Part shown: positions 18,048 through 25,802 of the stretch, one piece after another | Layout: each line of letters starts with the position of its first letter | Numbering within the stretch: position 1 is the first letter of the stretch | Origin: Dictyobacter arantiisoli | Lineage (GTDB): Bacteria; Chloroflexota; Ktedonobacteria; Ktedonobacterales; Ktedonobacteraceae | Direction: 5' to 3' | DNA: 34,546 nucleotides | NCBI RefSeq assembly: GCF_008326305.1 | Contig: NZ_BIXY01000078.1 | Span: 1 to 34,546, forward strand | Program-made: the position numbers and the translations under genes | Notes under the pieces: generated by a model | What the model was told of the DNA's origin: nothing | What the model saw: only the letters and a program-made list of their open reading frames with translations | The model's database searches: none

Positions 18048-19094
18048 TCAGGCGAGGGCGCTGTCCGGGCTGACCGAGGGGGCTTGCAGTCCGAAGGCGT
18101 CGGCCAGTAGCTCGTAGACTTTGACGCGGTTTTCGTAGCCATAGACCATCACAGAGAGCATGACTTCATCGGCCTGGGTCTGCTCGACCAGTTGCAGGAT
18201 GCGGTCACGGACAGCTTCGGGTCGCCCGACGTTCTGTCGGGAGCGGGTATCCTCAATAACCATGCGCTCGGAGGCGGTGTAGTGGTAGTTTTTTGCCTCT
18301 TCAGGACTGGGGATCGGACCAGCCTGTCCCGACCGCAGACGTAAGAAGGCCAGGGCCATCGAGGCTGCGAGATCGCTGGCCTTTTCGTCAGTTTCGGCGC
18401 AGATGACGTTGGTGGTCAGGATCACCCTGGGACTTGCCAGCCGATCCGAGGGTTCAAATTGTTCGCGATACATGCGAATGGCTGGAATGGCGAAGCCAGG
18501 ATTAATGTGATGGGCAAAGGAGAAGCCAACCCCCATGGCGGCGGCGGCCTGCGCACCAAAGTCGCTGGAACCTAATAACCAGATCGGTGGTAACTTGCTA
18601 TCGGATGGGACGGCTTTGACGCCATGGGAAGGATGTCCCACCGGGAAGCCGTTGCCCTCGCCTGCATAGGCCAGCAACTCGGCCAGTTGCTGGGGGAAAT
18701 CTTCAGCAGTCAGGGCGTCACGTGAGCGGCGTAGCGCCAGTGCTGTACGACCATCGGTGCCGGGAGCACGTCCCAGTCCCAGATCGATGCGTCCAGGATG
18801 CAGTGCTTCCAGCAGCTTGAAATTCTCAGCCACCTTCAGCGATGAGTGATTGGGAAGCATCACACCGCCCGATCCGACGCGAATATGTTTCGTCACCTGA
18901 GCAACATGTCCAATCATAATCTCAGGCGCAGGACTTGCCGTCATGTCCGAATTATGATGCTCAGACATCCAGTAGCGGCTATAGCCCAGTCGATCCGCCA
19001 ATTGCGCCAGCTTCAACGTATTCTGCAATGCCTGCGCGCCCGTCGAGCCGGAGTCGACGGGTGAAAGATCTAAAATAGAAAGTGGCAATGACAT
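18048..19094 (-). CDS. Luciferase-like flavin monooxygenase (MsnO8/YhbW type)
   Basis: 348-aa cytoplasmic enzyme of the bacterial luciferase-like superfamily, a TIM barrel using reduced flavin and O2. Family signatures are the N-terminal LSILDLSPV, RYWMSEHHN at about residues 40-48, the RVGSGGVMLPNHS strand and RIDLGLGRAPG. These match the subgroup without F420-specific features. The substrate is unknown. Length is normal. The ATG at 19092-19094 is the only start giving the typical MSLPLSILD beginning. It has its own terminator and an AT-rich gap upstream, so it is probably monocistronic. Confidence 0.82.
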   Translation of the reverse strand: MSLPLSILDLSPVDSGSTGAQALQNTLKLAQLADRLGYSRYWMSEHHNSDMTASPAPEIMIGHVAQVTKHIRVGSGGVMLPNHSSLKVAENFKLLEALHPGRIDLGLGRAPGTDGRTALALRRSRDALTAEDFPQQLAELLAYAGEGNGFPVGHPSHGVKAVPSDSKLPPIWLLGSSDFGAQAAAAMGVGFSFAHHINPGFAIPAIRMYREQFEPSDRLASPRVILTTNVICAETDEKASDLAASMALAFLRLRSGQAGPIPSPEEAKNYHYTASERMVIEDTRSRQNVGRPEAVRDRILQLVEQTQADEVMLSVMVYGYENRVKVYELLADAFGLQAPSVSPDSALA

Positions 19095-19202
19095 AAAATC
19101 TATCCTTTTTTATCTCTAATAATTATCTTCATGCATAGTGATAACAATTATGGAGCCAAATTTTATCCCTGTGATAGCTATCCCATTGCCCGTATCGATC
19201 AT

Positions 19203-19517
19203 TTAGAGGAACAGTTGTAGAATCCAGAGGGCCACCATACCCAGCAGGATGGTCAATAGGACGTTTTTGGTGCGCCATGCGACGAGGATCGCGACAATAC
19301 CAGCAAGCAAACGCGGATTCAAGAACGATATATCAATAGCCGAGCCACGTGAGATAAACTCCGGGACAATGATAGCGGTTAAGGCCGTGATCGGGACAAA
19401 GCGCAGAAATCTCTGCACAAATGCCGGAACATTGGCACGTGCAAACAGAACGATGAACGAGAGACGCAAGAGATAGGTCAGGATACCAATACAGATAATA
19501 GCGGCCCAGAGTAACAT
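19203..19517 (-). CDS. azlD: AzlD-family branched-chain amino-acid export subunit
   Basis: 104-aa integral membrane protein with about four hydrophobic segments, the usual size for AzlD/YgaH. It is the small partner of AzlC; together they export branched-chain amino acids and related compounds (known for E. coli YgaZH and Bacillus AzlCD). Its ATG overlaps the TAA of azlC by one base (TAATG at 19515-19519), and its AGGAGG ribosome site lies within the end of azlC, so the two are coupled. Confidence 0.87.
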   Translation of the reverse strand: MLLWAAIICIGILTYLLRLSFIVLFARANVPAFVQRFLRFVPITALTAIIVPEFISRGSAIDISFLNPRLLAGIVAILVAWRTKNVLLTILLGMVALWILQLFL

Positions 19518-20299
19518 TATGCCTCCTCCTGGCTATTTATAACGCTGCTCTGCACGGTTGGTGCTTCATTCTGTGTTGTTGCAATGCTGGTAGTTTGTTT
19601 GGGTCTGGCTGGGAGTAGCGCCTCCACGCCCATGCCCGCGCAAATTCCCAGGACCGTCGCCAGTACGATGCCCAGTTTCAAAGGGGCCGAGAGTGCCAGT
19701 ATGGCAACAATCCCCGCTACCAGTGCCGCCGCGAGTCCGGCGTGATCCCGCAATGCCGGGACAACCAGAGCGGTAAAGGTCAGCGGCAGCGTGAAATCCA
19801 GCGACCAGCTAGCAGGAATCTGTGCACCCAGCAAGAGGCCGGCCAGAGTACTGATCTGCCAGGTACTCCAGAGCGTCAGGCCCGCGCCAAAGAAATACCA
19901 CTGCTTATGCTGCGCCTGTGGTTGCTGCGTAAAATGCGTAATCACCACCGCATAGACCTCATCGGTCAAGAAATAGGCGAGCAAATATTTCCAGAAAGGA
20001 TGAAACTGCTTCATATGTGGTGCCAGCGAGGCGCTATAGAGCACATGGCGCACATTGATCACAAAGACCGTCAGGATAATGATCAGTATGGGCACGCTGG
20101 CACCGATAAACTGGCTCATCACCAGCTGTGCGGAACCCGCGAAGACAATCGCCGAAGCTGCCTGGGCCAGCGCCCTGGAGAGGCCTGACTGATGCGCGAT
20201 CACCCCATAGATAAGTCCAAACGGCATCGTCCCCAGCAGAATGGGCAACTCATCCTTGATCCCATTCAGGAATGCTGACCGCTTCAATGTTGTATCCAT
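19517..20299 (-). CDS. azlC: AzlC-family branched-chain amino-acid exporter
   Basis: 260-aa polytopic membrane protein. The family's N-terminal signature PFGLIYGV is followed by hydrophobic segments over most of the length; the C-terminal ~30 residues are polar. The ATG at 20299 has AAAGG at 9-base spacing and is preferred to a TTG three codons upstream. It pairs with azlD in an overlapping operon for amino-acid efflux. No Lrp- or AsnC-type regulator is adjacent. Confidence 0.9.
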   Translation of the reverse strand: MDTTLKRSAFLNGIKDELPILLGTMPFGLIYGVIAHQSGLSRALAQAASAIVFAGSAQLVMSQFIGASVPILIIILTVFVINVRHVLYSASLAPHMKQFHPFWKYLLAYFLTDEVYAVVITHFTQQPQAQHKQWYFFGAGLTLWSTWQISTLAGLLLGAQIPASWSLDFTLPLTFTALVVPALRDHAGLAAALVAGIVAILALSAPLKLGIVLATVLGICAGMGVEALLPARPKQTTSIATTQNEAPTVQSSVINSQEEA

Positions 20300-20470
20300 A
20301 CAGCGCAACCTTTCTATTTCTATTTATGGAAAAATAGTGAAGTAAGATGAAGATAAATGCTTCATTTTTAGTCATGGTGAATAAACTTAGCACCGAATAC
20401 TATAGCATAAAAAGAACATTCTTAACTATAAATAAATCCACCTCAATTGTCAATCTTCCTCATCGCAGGG

Positions 20471-20606
20471 CTCTCTATCCTTCCGGGGGATTGAGAGGAG
20501 GAGGAGTTTGCGAGGACTGTCATGCCCCCGGCATGCCTGCCATCGCGTTCCGTCATGGGCTGCCGCCCCTGCACCCCGCTTTCACCCGCAAGGACGGAGA
20601 GCCCAT
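20471..20606 (-). other. GC-rich island with stacked inverted repeats
   Basis: Three inverted repeats lie together: 20471-20480 with 20488-20497 (one mismatch), CATGCC 20521-20526 with GGCATG 20530-20535, and ATGGGCT 20555-20561 with AGCCCAT 20600-20606. It begins about 170 bases upstream of the azlC start on the same strand, so it could be a structured leader. It could equally be decayed mobile DNA. It matches no riboswitch I recognise. Confidence 0.3.
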
Positions 20607-20726
20607 CACAGAACCTAATCGCAATCGATCCAGCTACATTTAATACTAACACCTGCCTTACTATATAAAATACAAAGAAAAATGCACATGCGTCACGAAA
20701 CTGCAATAGTGGTATAATAAAAGAGA

Positions 20727-20765
20727 AAGAGCACCTCGGTTGCGACCTCGGCCACCTACTCCAAC
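20727..20765 (-). repeat. Dispersed palindromic repeat, copy 4 (partial)
   Basis: GAAAGAGCACCTCGGTTGCG, then ACCTCGGCC and ACCTACT: the reverse-orientation core with a four-base loss in the middle. Confidence 0.6.
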
Positions 20766-20924
20766 AAAGGGGGTGGAATGGGGGAGCGATCCATCCGTAG
20801 TAGTAGCAGCCACCCGAAGAGGTCGTGCGACCCCTGGAACGCTTTCATGCATGCCAGGATCAGGACGCAAACTCCGTCAGCAGGGAGCAAGCTTTTGCTA
20901 CACTCTCATTTGTTGGATTAGGTG

Positions 20925-20960
20925 GACCTCGGCACGCACCTACGTTTTTGGGCCTGGTTG
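20925..20960 (-). repeat. Dispersed palindromic repeat, copy 5 (partial)
   Basis: ACCTCGGCACGCACCTACGT, same orientation as copy 4 about 200 bases away; only the outer half of the unit is kept. Confidence 0.6.
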
Positions 20961-21019
20961 GTGATGACGATACATTGAGATGGAGAGATTAAAGCAGGTG
21001 ATTTTTGAGGCGTTTTTTC

Positions 21020-21048
21020 TTGACAGGAGGGAGATTCTTGCTTATACT
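21020..21048 (+). promoter_or_regulatory. Strong sigma70-type promoter
   Basis: TTGACA (21020-21025), 17-base spacer, TATACT (21043-21048). Transcription would start near 21055 and run through the small ORF and terminator toward the PhnD-like gene. Confidence 0.7.
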
Positions 21049-21285
21049 TAACATAGTTGATCAATTTAGTCGACAATTGTGTGGGTGTTCACGGAATCCT
21101 GAGAGTTCGTGGGCCAGATTTGGAAAGTGGTGCGTTCTATACATTGTAAACAGGTGACGATTGTGAGGTGCCAGACGTGATAGTCGTAGAGAATAGCTGG
21201 CGGGATTCTGGATCCTCCTGTTGATAGCATCCTGTGTCCCAGATGAAGAGTGTATGAGAACGTGAGTGTGTTAAGGAAGAATGTT

Positions 21286-21450
21286 ATGAGCAGGTATCAA
21301 AGGGGTCAGCTAGCCAATAGTCTGGCTCGCGGACCAAAATGGGCTGCATTGTCTGATTGGGCCGTCATATATAGCGCAAGGAATATACGTCGCCATTGTT
21401 TTGCCGAAGGTATGTTCGTTTGTTGTTGTAAAGTACTTGCTTGTTGCTAA
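21286..21450 (+). CDS. Possible small protein in the PhnD-like leader
   Basis: A 54-codon frame from ATG 21286, preceded by AAGGAAGA at suitable distance and lying between a strong promoter and a terminator. The product is basic and ends in a cysteine-rich CCCKVLACC. I do not recognise it. It may be a leader peptide, a small protein or chance. Evidence is positional only. Confidence 0.3.
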   Translation: MSRYQRGQLANSLARGPKWAALSDWAVIYSARNIRRHCFAEGMFVCCCKVLACC

Positions 21451-21458
21451 AGAGCCGC

Positions 21459-21490
21459 AAAAGTCGTTTACTAAAGGTAGAGGACTTTTT
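21459..21490 (+). terminator. Intrinsic terminator or attenuator before the PhnD-like gene
   Basis: AAAAGTC (21459-21465) pairs with GACTTTT (21483-21489); inside it 21467-21471 pairs with 21477-21481, giving about 12 bp with one mismatch. A T5 run and then GATTTTTAG follow. It ends about 60 bases before the next start codon, an attenuator-like position. Confidence 0.6.
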
Positions 21491-21549
21491 GATTTTTAGT
21501 TTCAGCTCTTATTTTGAAACACATTCAATCAATCAATGGAGATTGCGCG

Positions 21550-22386
21550 ATGAAGGAATTATACATGACACCTCCGATCATTTTTGAGACCTTTTTGGCT
21601 CCGGCCTGGTATAAAACGTATCAGTACATGACCGAATACGTAGAACGCTACACTGGCACCTCGACCTTTTTGCTGAATGGCGAGGCATTAGAAGACTTCG
21701 CCGATGCCTTTGCTGATGTAGGATTTTTGACGCCCCTGGCCTATATCCAATTGCTGGGACAGCGGCCCTGCCCCGTGGAACTGTTAGCGGCGGCGATCGC
21801 GCAGGAAGATGTCCAGCATGGGGATGTGCCACCCGTCTTTTTTGATATTGTCGTGCGTCAGGAGAGCCGTGTGCGGGAGACACGCGAACTGGAGGGCTGC
21901 ATCTGGTCCTACTACGCTGGCATGCCGCATGCGGAGGATAATACCTTCTATGAGCGGGCCGTTTCGACGGTCGGGGCACGCAAGACCGTGGAGTCCGCGA
22001 CCCCGGTACAGGCCCTGCGCTCCGTTCTGAGCGGCGTCGCCGACGCCACCGCCGTCGATGCTCGCATGCTGCATCTGATCGCCTTAAACAGTCCTGCTAT
22101 GGCGGCGCGTCTTCGCGTCGTCAGCACCTATAGCCCATCCACAGGGCCGCTCGTCGTCGTTGCCTCGCATGTTAGCGCCGACCTCAAGCAAAAGATCCAG
22201 GAAGCCTTCTTGTGCATGCACAAGGATTCCTTCTTCGCCCGCCGCCTCCAGGACGGCAAGCTTGACCACTTCATATCCGTCACCAATGCCCATTATCAGG
22301 ACATGTGTGATTGCTATCGCAACACCCAGAGGCAAGTCGACTTCGACATGCCCGCCCGGCCCTTGCAAGCCACCTCCGCGCAATAA
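21550..22386 (+). CDS. PhnD-like phosphonate/phosphite-type substrate-binding protein without signal peptide
   Basis: 278 aa from ATG 21550 (TGGAGA upstream; Met at 21565 also has an AAGGA site). The order of motifs fits type 2 periplasmic-binding proteins of the PhnD family: a FADVGFLTPLAYIQLL segment, VVRQESRVRETRELEGC, then ALRSVLSGVADATAVDARML, and a C-terminal DLKQKIQEAFLCMHKD helix with a terminal YQDM. Authentic PhnD proteins are exported and encoded with phnC and phnE. Here there is no signal peptide or lipobox and no transporter gene, so an intracellular sensor or enzyme-like role is possible. Dispersed repeat copies follow it. Confidence 0.6.
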   Translation: MKELYMTPPIIFETFLAPAWYKTYQYMTEYVERYTGTSTFLLNGEALEDFADAFADVGFLTPLAYIQLLGQRPCPVELLAAAIAQEDVQHGDVPPVFFDIVVRQESRVRETRELEGCIWSYYAGMPHAEDNTFYERAVSTVGARKTVESATPVQALRSVLSGVADATAVDARMLHLIALNSPAMAARLRVVSTYSPSTGPLVVVASHVSADLKQKIQEAFLCMHKDSFFARRLQDGKLDHFISVTNAHYQDMCDCYRNTQRQVDFDMPARPLQATSAQ

Positions 22387-22430
22387 ACACGGAGGCGCGG
22401 CAGCGAAGGTAAATTCCTGAGTGTCGGGGC

Positions 22431-22465
22431 GAGATGGTGGTGCGTGCCGAGGTGCGCTTTCTTCA
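22431..22465 (+). repeat. Dispersed palindromic repeat, copy 6
   Basis: GATGGTGGTGCGTGCCGAGG, then TGCGCTTTC. A shortened forward copy lacking the central CCGCAGCCGAG block; first half of an inverted pair. Confidence 0.65.
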
Positions 22466-22560
22466 TCACGCACTGCCATCTCGCTTCAACGCTCGGGATT
22501 TTCTCGGGGATTTACCCAAACGTGGATGGTAAGGAAGGAATAGCCTACGGGCAAGATGAT

Positions 22561-22630
22561 CGTACGAGGAATGGGAAAGCGGTTGTGACCTCGGCACGCA
22601 CCTACAACATCTCCATCGTCATTCTCGAAA
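22561..22630 (-). repeat. Dispersed palindromic repeat, copy 7
   Basis: CGTACGAGGAATGGGAAAGC, then CCTCGGCACGCACCTACAAC and TCCATCGTCATTCTCG. Second half of the inverted pair that starts at 22431. Confidence 0.7.
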
Positions 22631-22675
22631 GTGCTCTGGAACTGGTATGCCCACCATTGCCAGACGAGTTGTGAC

Positions 22676-22703
22676 AAAGCCCGACCGCAAGGGATCGGGC
22701 TTT
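22676..22703. terminator. Bidirectional hairpin between convergent genes
   Basis: AAAGCCCGA (22676-22684) pairs with TCGGGCTTT (22695-22703). It lies 18 bases after the permease stop and can serve both strands, though the U-runs are only three long. Confidence 0.65.
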
Positions 22704-22721
22704 CTCTGTGGGGAGATGTCG

Positions 22722-23825
22722 TTAGGAATTGGAGGTGATGGGAACGCTGGCGATTTCGAGGTCGTCGTAGCGCTTGATTTTGTAGATGGCGGTGGAGACA
22801 AGCCAACTGACGACGAAGATGCCGATGATGATGTAGCCGATGAAGCTGAAGTTGTCGCTGAGCCCTCCCACTTGTTCCCAGAAGGGGCCGCTGAGCTTAA
22901 GGGCTGAACTGATGATGCTGAATACTTCGATGGTGCCGACGATGAGGGCAACGAGCACAGAAATAAGAGTGATGTTGAGATTATAGTAGAGCTTGCGCAC
23001 AGGTTTGACGAAGGCCCAGCCATAGGCTCCCAGCATCAGGATGCCGTCGGTGGTGTCGATCAGGCACATGCCAGCCATGAAGAGGAGCGGGAAGAGCAGG
23101 ATGGTCCAGATGGGCAGATGCCCCTCGGTGGCGAGCAGGGCGGTGATGCTCATAATGCCGACTTCAGTGGCGGTATCGAAGCCAAGGCCAAATAAGACGC
23201 CCACAGGATACATTTTCCAGCTTTTATCGGTCATACGCAGCAGGGGACGGAAGAAGCGAGCCATCAAGCCGCGCTGATCCAGCGTCTCATTCAGACTCTG
23301 CTCATCGTAGGTCTCGCCGCGCTTCACCTTCTGGAAGGTCCTGAAAATGTCCCACAAAATCACCAGATTGAGGAGCGCGATCATATAGAGGAAGAGGGCG
23401 GAAATAGAGGTGCCGATGAAGCCGCCAATATTCTTCAATGTATCGAAATCCTTCGCCACGCTGGCCGCGATAGCGATCACGATACAGAGTCCAAAGACCA
23501 CCGTCGAATGTCCCAATGAAAAGAAAAAGCCCACCGCGACCGGCCGCTTCTCCTCCTGCATCAGCTTACGCGTCACATTATCGATTGCCGAAATATGGTC
23601 AGCATCCACCGAGTGACGCAAGCCAAACGTATAGGCCGTCACAGCCAGTCCGAGGGTTGCCATTTGTCCGCTAAACGCCAGCAGTGCCAGCGCCCAGACC
23701 ACCACATTCAAGATCAAGAGAAACGTATAAATACCAATAATTTTGCTACGCACATCTTTTGCGCTATCATTAAAAACAGACGATAGTGCAGTCAGACCAA
23801 AGGCGCTGGGCCTTGAACGGCTCAT
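22722..23825 (-). CDS. Nickel/cobalt permease (NiCoT, HoxN/NixA family)
   Basis: 367-aa polytopic membrane protein that imports Ni2+ or Co2+. The four NiCoT signatures are present: RHSVDADHI (His71, Asp76, His77, the H-X4-DH metal motif), SLGHSTVVF, GLGFDTATEVGI and AGMCLIDTTDG. The ATG at 23825 follows AAGGAGGA with 8-base spacing and is preferred to starts up to 29 codons earlier. The metal preference cannot be read from the sequence. No nickel enzyme is encoded nearby. Its promoter overlaps an inverted repeat (23975-24024), which suggests metal-responsive repression. Confidence 0.92.
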   Translation of the reverse strand: MSRSRPSAFGLTALSSVFNDSAKDVRSKIIGIYTFLLILNVVVWALALLAFSGQMATLGLAVTAYTFGLRHSVDADHISAIDNVTRKLMQEEKRPVAVGFFFSLGHSTVVFGLCIVIAIAASVAKDFDTLKNIGGFIGTSISALFLYMIALLNLVILWDIFRTFQKVKRGETYDEQSLNETLDQRGLMARFFRPLLRMTDKSWKMYPVGVLFGLGFDTATEVGIMSITALLATEGHLPIWTILLFPLLFMAGMCLIDTTDGILMLGAYGWAFVKPVRKLYYNLNITLISVLVALIVGTIEVFSIISSALKLSGPFWEQVGGLSDNFSFIGYIIIGIFVVSWLVSTAIYKIKRYDDLEIASVPITSNS

Positions 23826-23974
23826 AATGTATATCCTCCTTGAAAGCAAGAGAGCAGAGAAATCGAGACATCCTGCATCCCATATATATGTCATCGCAGC
23901 GACCAGACGCATGGATGCCAGTATGAGCTGTCAGCCCTCCCGGTCCCATCGCAAGAGACATCATCTTCAATTGC

Positions 23975-24024
23975 AGTATACATGCTAAAGGTTCCTTATT
24001 GCAAATTTTTCGCAATAAGGAACC
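23975..24024 (-). promoter_or_regulatory. Permease promoter overlapped by a 13-bp inverted repeat
   Basis: On the minus strand, TTGCAA (23999-24004), an 18-base spacer, then TATACT (23975-23980). The -35 lies within a perfect inverted repeat, GGTTCCTTATTGC (23990-24002) and its complement at 24012-24024, 9-base centre. A protein bound there would block RNA polymerase. Spacing is unlike the classical NikR site; a Fur-family (Nur-like) regulator is one possibility. Confidence 0.5.
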
Positions 24025-24202
24025 AGAATACAGATAAGCACAAATTGACAAAAACGTCATGGAAAACGTAGGCATCGCACGAAGCGCAACGCAGGCCGAT
24101 GCTCTCTTGCTCGTACTGGAACCTCGCCCCAACGCGCTGCAATACCCATAAAAGGCAATTGTTGTATTTATGGATATATAGGAAAAAATCCCAAATACCG
24201 AG

Positions 24203-24280
24203 AATGTAGATGGAGAAGTGTAGGTGCGTGCCAGGGCCGCAGCCGAGGTGCGCTTTCTTTCCCGTTGCTCGTACTCAGCT
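24203..24280 (+). repeat. Dispersed palindromic repeat, copy 8
   Basis: GATGGAGAAGTGTAGGTGCG, then CCGCAGCCGAGGTGCGCTTT and CCCGTTGCTCGTAC. A near-complete forward copy, closest to copy 1. Confidence 0.75.
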
Positions 24281-24344
24281 GTAGGCTCATTCGTACCACA
24301 ACCGTCATGGCAGGGGAGGTCGGAGAGCGTTGGGGGGAGATGTC

Positions 24345-24440
24345 GGTACGTGATGGGGAAAGCGCATCTCGGCTGCGGCCTCGGCACGCACCTACATCGC
24401 TCCATCATGCTTCTCGTTCGTTGGGCGGTATTGGGCCTGT
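24345..24440 (-). repeat. Dispersed palindromic repeat, copy 9
   Basis: GGTACGTGATGGGGAAAGCG, then CTCGGCTGCGGCCTCGGCAC, ending CTCCATCATGCTTCTCG. Inverted partner of copy 8, about 65 bases away; the flank GGCGGTATTGGGC is shared with copy 3. Confidence 0.75.
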
Positions 24441-24536
24441 GGGCGAAGATATCATATCGAGAGCGATATGGCGACGGAACAGCTCGTGGAGCACCTGTGT
24501 ACGGTCGCCAGCACATTCCAGAGAAGGAGTAATCCC

Positions 24537-24561
24537 CGGAGGTGGGTTTCCACCACCTCCG
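24537..24561 (-). terminator. Probable terminator of the coiled-coil gene
   Basis: CGGAGGTGG (24537-24545) pairs with CCACCTCCG (24553-24561), 7-base loop, 14 bases after the stop. No U-run follows, so termination may be weak or Rho-dependent. Confidence 0.5.
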
Positions 24562-24575
24562 TATTGGTCCTTACG

Positions 24576-25667
24576 CTACCAAATATCGCCAGGCAAACCC
24601 GAAGGGGGCGACAGGGTGTCGCTGACTTTACTATGTAGCGCTGTCAAGGCATCTATGTGTTGACTGAGATTTGGTAATGTCCCAAGTTCTTCTTGCGCTT
24701 TATTAATAATAGAATCCATAGTATCCGCCTGGTCCCCCTGATACCTTTGTCGGCCGGTTTCCATTGACGTTATATTATGCTTGATCGCCTCCGGCAGATT
24801 GCTAAGCTGAATTCTAAGAAATTCTATCTCCTCACGTAGAGACTCTATTTCATTAAAAACATTGTTGTCACTTGGCTGGAGCAAATGTTCATATCGTTCG
24901 CTAAATTCTTTAACCTTTGATTCAACCATTGATCCAGCATCCTTCATTTGTGCTACATTTTTGTCAAATAAATCACTCCAATACTTAAATTCGACCAATG
25001 TATCACGTTCATTATTCGTATTTTCGAGATTAAAGGCTGCTCTGAACTTTTGAGAATAGGTTGGCTCATCAATACGTAGCTCGGGTACTGGTTTTTCTGC
25101 TCTTTCTGTGGTTGGATTAGCAAACCTATCAATTCGCCATTGTTTTATTAGCTGTTGTCCCCGCGTGGGATTCGGTCTCTCTCCTGGCAGTGGGTTCTCT
25201 CCGAGCTGTCGGTATACTATTTGCTCCAGGCTCTCTCTGAGCGGTTCGTCTATTCCTAGCTTTGTGCTCATTCCTTGCATTATGAGCTCTGGGTTCGCTA
25301 TCTCTCTGAGCAGAGGGTTCTCGGCTAGCTTTTGGGCCGCACTTTGCCTTTGGTCCTCTTGGAAACGCAGTTTCGCTAAGAGCTGTAGGTTCTCAGTTAG
25401 CTGTCTGCTCAACAATGACTCCTCTCCTGGCTGTGGGTTGTCTCTGAGCTGTTGGCTCTGTGGGTTGTCTCCTCGCTGTCGGTTCTCGGTTAGCTGTTGG
25501 CTCAACAATGACTTCCCCAAGTCCTCTCGAGGTTTCACCTCTCGCTTGGCGACGTCTAGATTATATAAATTCTGACGCACTCTACTCTCCTCCCCCTCAT
25601 TCTCACTCTCGATTGCATTATCATATGACGCTGACTGTTCGAAGTTCCCTTCCGGTCGTATTGGCAT
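24576..25667 (-). CDS. Repeat-rich hydrophilic coiled-coil protein, function unknown
   Basis: 363 aa, no signal peptide or membrane segment. Residues ~50-190 are built from degenerate repeats around (S)(Q/R)QLTEN and NP(L/Q), rich in Gln, Asn, Glu and Leu. Residues ~235-345 form a long charged helix of the coiled-coil type. I recognise no domain. In general build it recalls the N-terminal part of the papain-fold protein at 12472, but I see no direct sequence match. ATG 25667 follows AGGGGAT. It may be the delivery or structural part of an effector, but this is a guess. Confidence 0.6.
   Translation of the reverse strand: MPIRPEGNFEQSASYDNAIESENEGEESRVRQNLYNLDVAKREVKPREDLGKSLLSQQLTENRQRGDNPQSQQLRDNPQPGEESLLSRQLTENLQLLAKLRFQEDQRQSAAQKLAENPLLREIANPELIMQGMSTKLGIDEPLRESLEQIVYRQLGENPLPGERPNPTRGQQLIKQWRIDRFANPTTERAEKPVPELRIDEPTYSQKFRAAFNLENTNNERDTLVEFKYWSDLFDKNVAQMKDAGSMVESKVKEFSERYEHLLQPSDNNVFNEIESLREEIEFLRIQLSNLPEAIKHNITSMETGRQRYQGDQADTMDSIINKAQEELGTLPNLSQHIDALTALHSKVSDTLSPPSGLPGDIW
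25385..25515 (-). repeat. Degenerate tandem DNA repeats in the coiled-coil gene
   Basis: GGTTCTC(A/G)GTTAGCTGT followed by GCTCAACAATGACT occurs twice (near 25389 and 25480), with shorter GAGCTGTTGGCTC- and GTGGGTTGTCTC-type units between. The pattern is consistent with unit duplication or slippage. Confidence 0.6.
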
Positions 25668-25802
25668 GTCTCATCCCCTTTCAGATATTTGAAGTTCCAA
25701 TTTCACAATGCAGTAGATATATACAAAATTCCAGAATTCTATAGTTTGAATTATAACCTTATTTTTAGTCTATCTCAAGTTTTCGGATAAACTCTAAGCA
25801 TT

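Larger units (their letters stand above)
20300..21019. other. Long intergenic region upstream of azlC
   Basis: No convincing gene in about 720 bases. It holds a GC-rich island with several hairpins (20471-20606) in an AT-rich setting and two same-orientation partial copies of the dispersed repeat (20727, 20925). Open frames here look like chance. Confidence 0.4.
22387..22721. other. Gap holding a repeat pair and a hairpin
   Basis: Contains an inverted pair of dispersed repeat copies (22431 and 22561) about 100 bases apart and a bidirectional hairpin. No gene is seen. Confidence 0.5.
23826..24575. other. Intergenic region of 750 bases, mostly regulatory and repeats
   Basis: Contains the permease promoter with its palindrome, a ~140-base leader, an inverted pair of dispersed repeats (24203 and 24345) and a terminator. 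I could not match the leader to a NiCo or cobalamin riboswitch. No gene is seen. Confidence 0.45.

Noticed and set aside
20443-20706. 87-codon open frame on the minus strand
   Set aside because: No ribosome site, no recognisable motif, and it coincides with the hairpin-rich island; more likely RNA structure or debris.
23826-23967. NiCo or cobalamin riboswitch in the permease leader
   Set aside because: I could not find the conserved core of either class; the leader is recorded as unassigned.
22431-24440. CRISPR array made of the dispersed repeats
   Set aside because: Copies occur in both orientations at irregular distances of about 100 bases to several kb, without regular spacers or cas genes.
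25778-25800. Second IS5-type end (GTTTTCGGATAA shared with 109-120)
   Set aside because: Only 12 bases match, with no transposase remains beside it.
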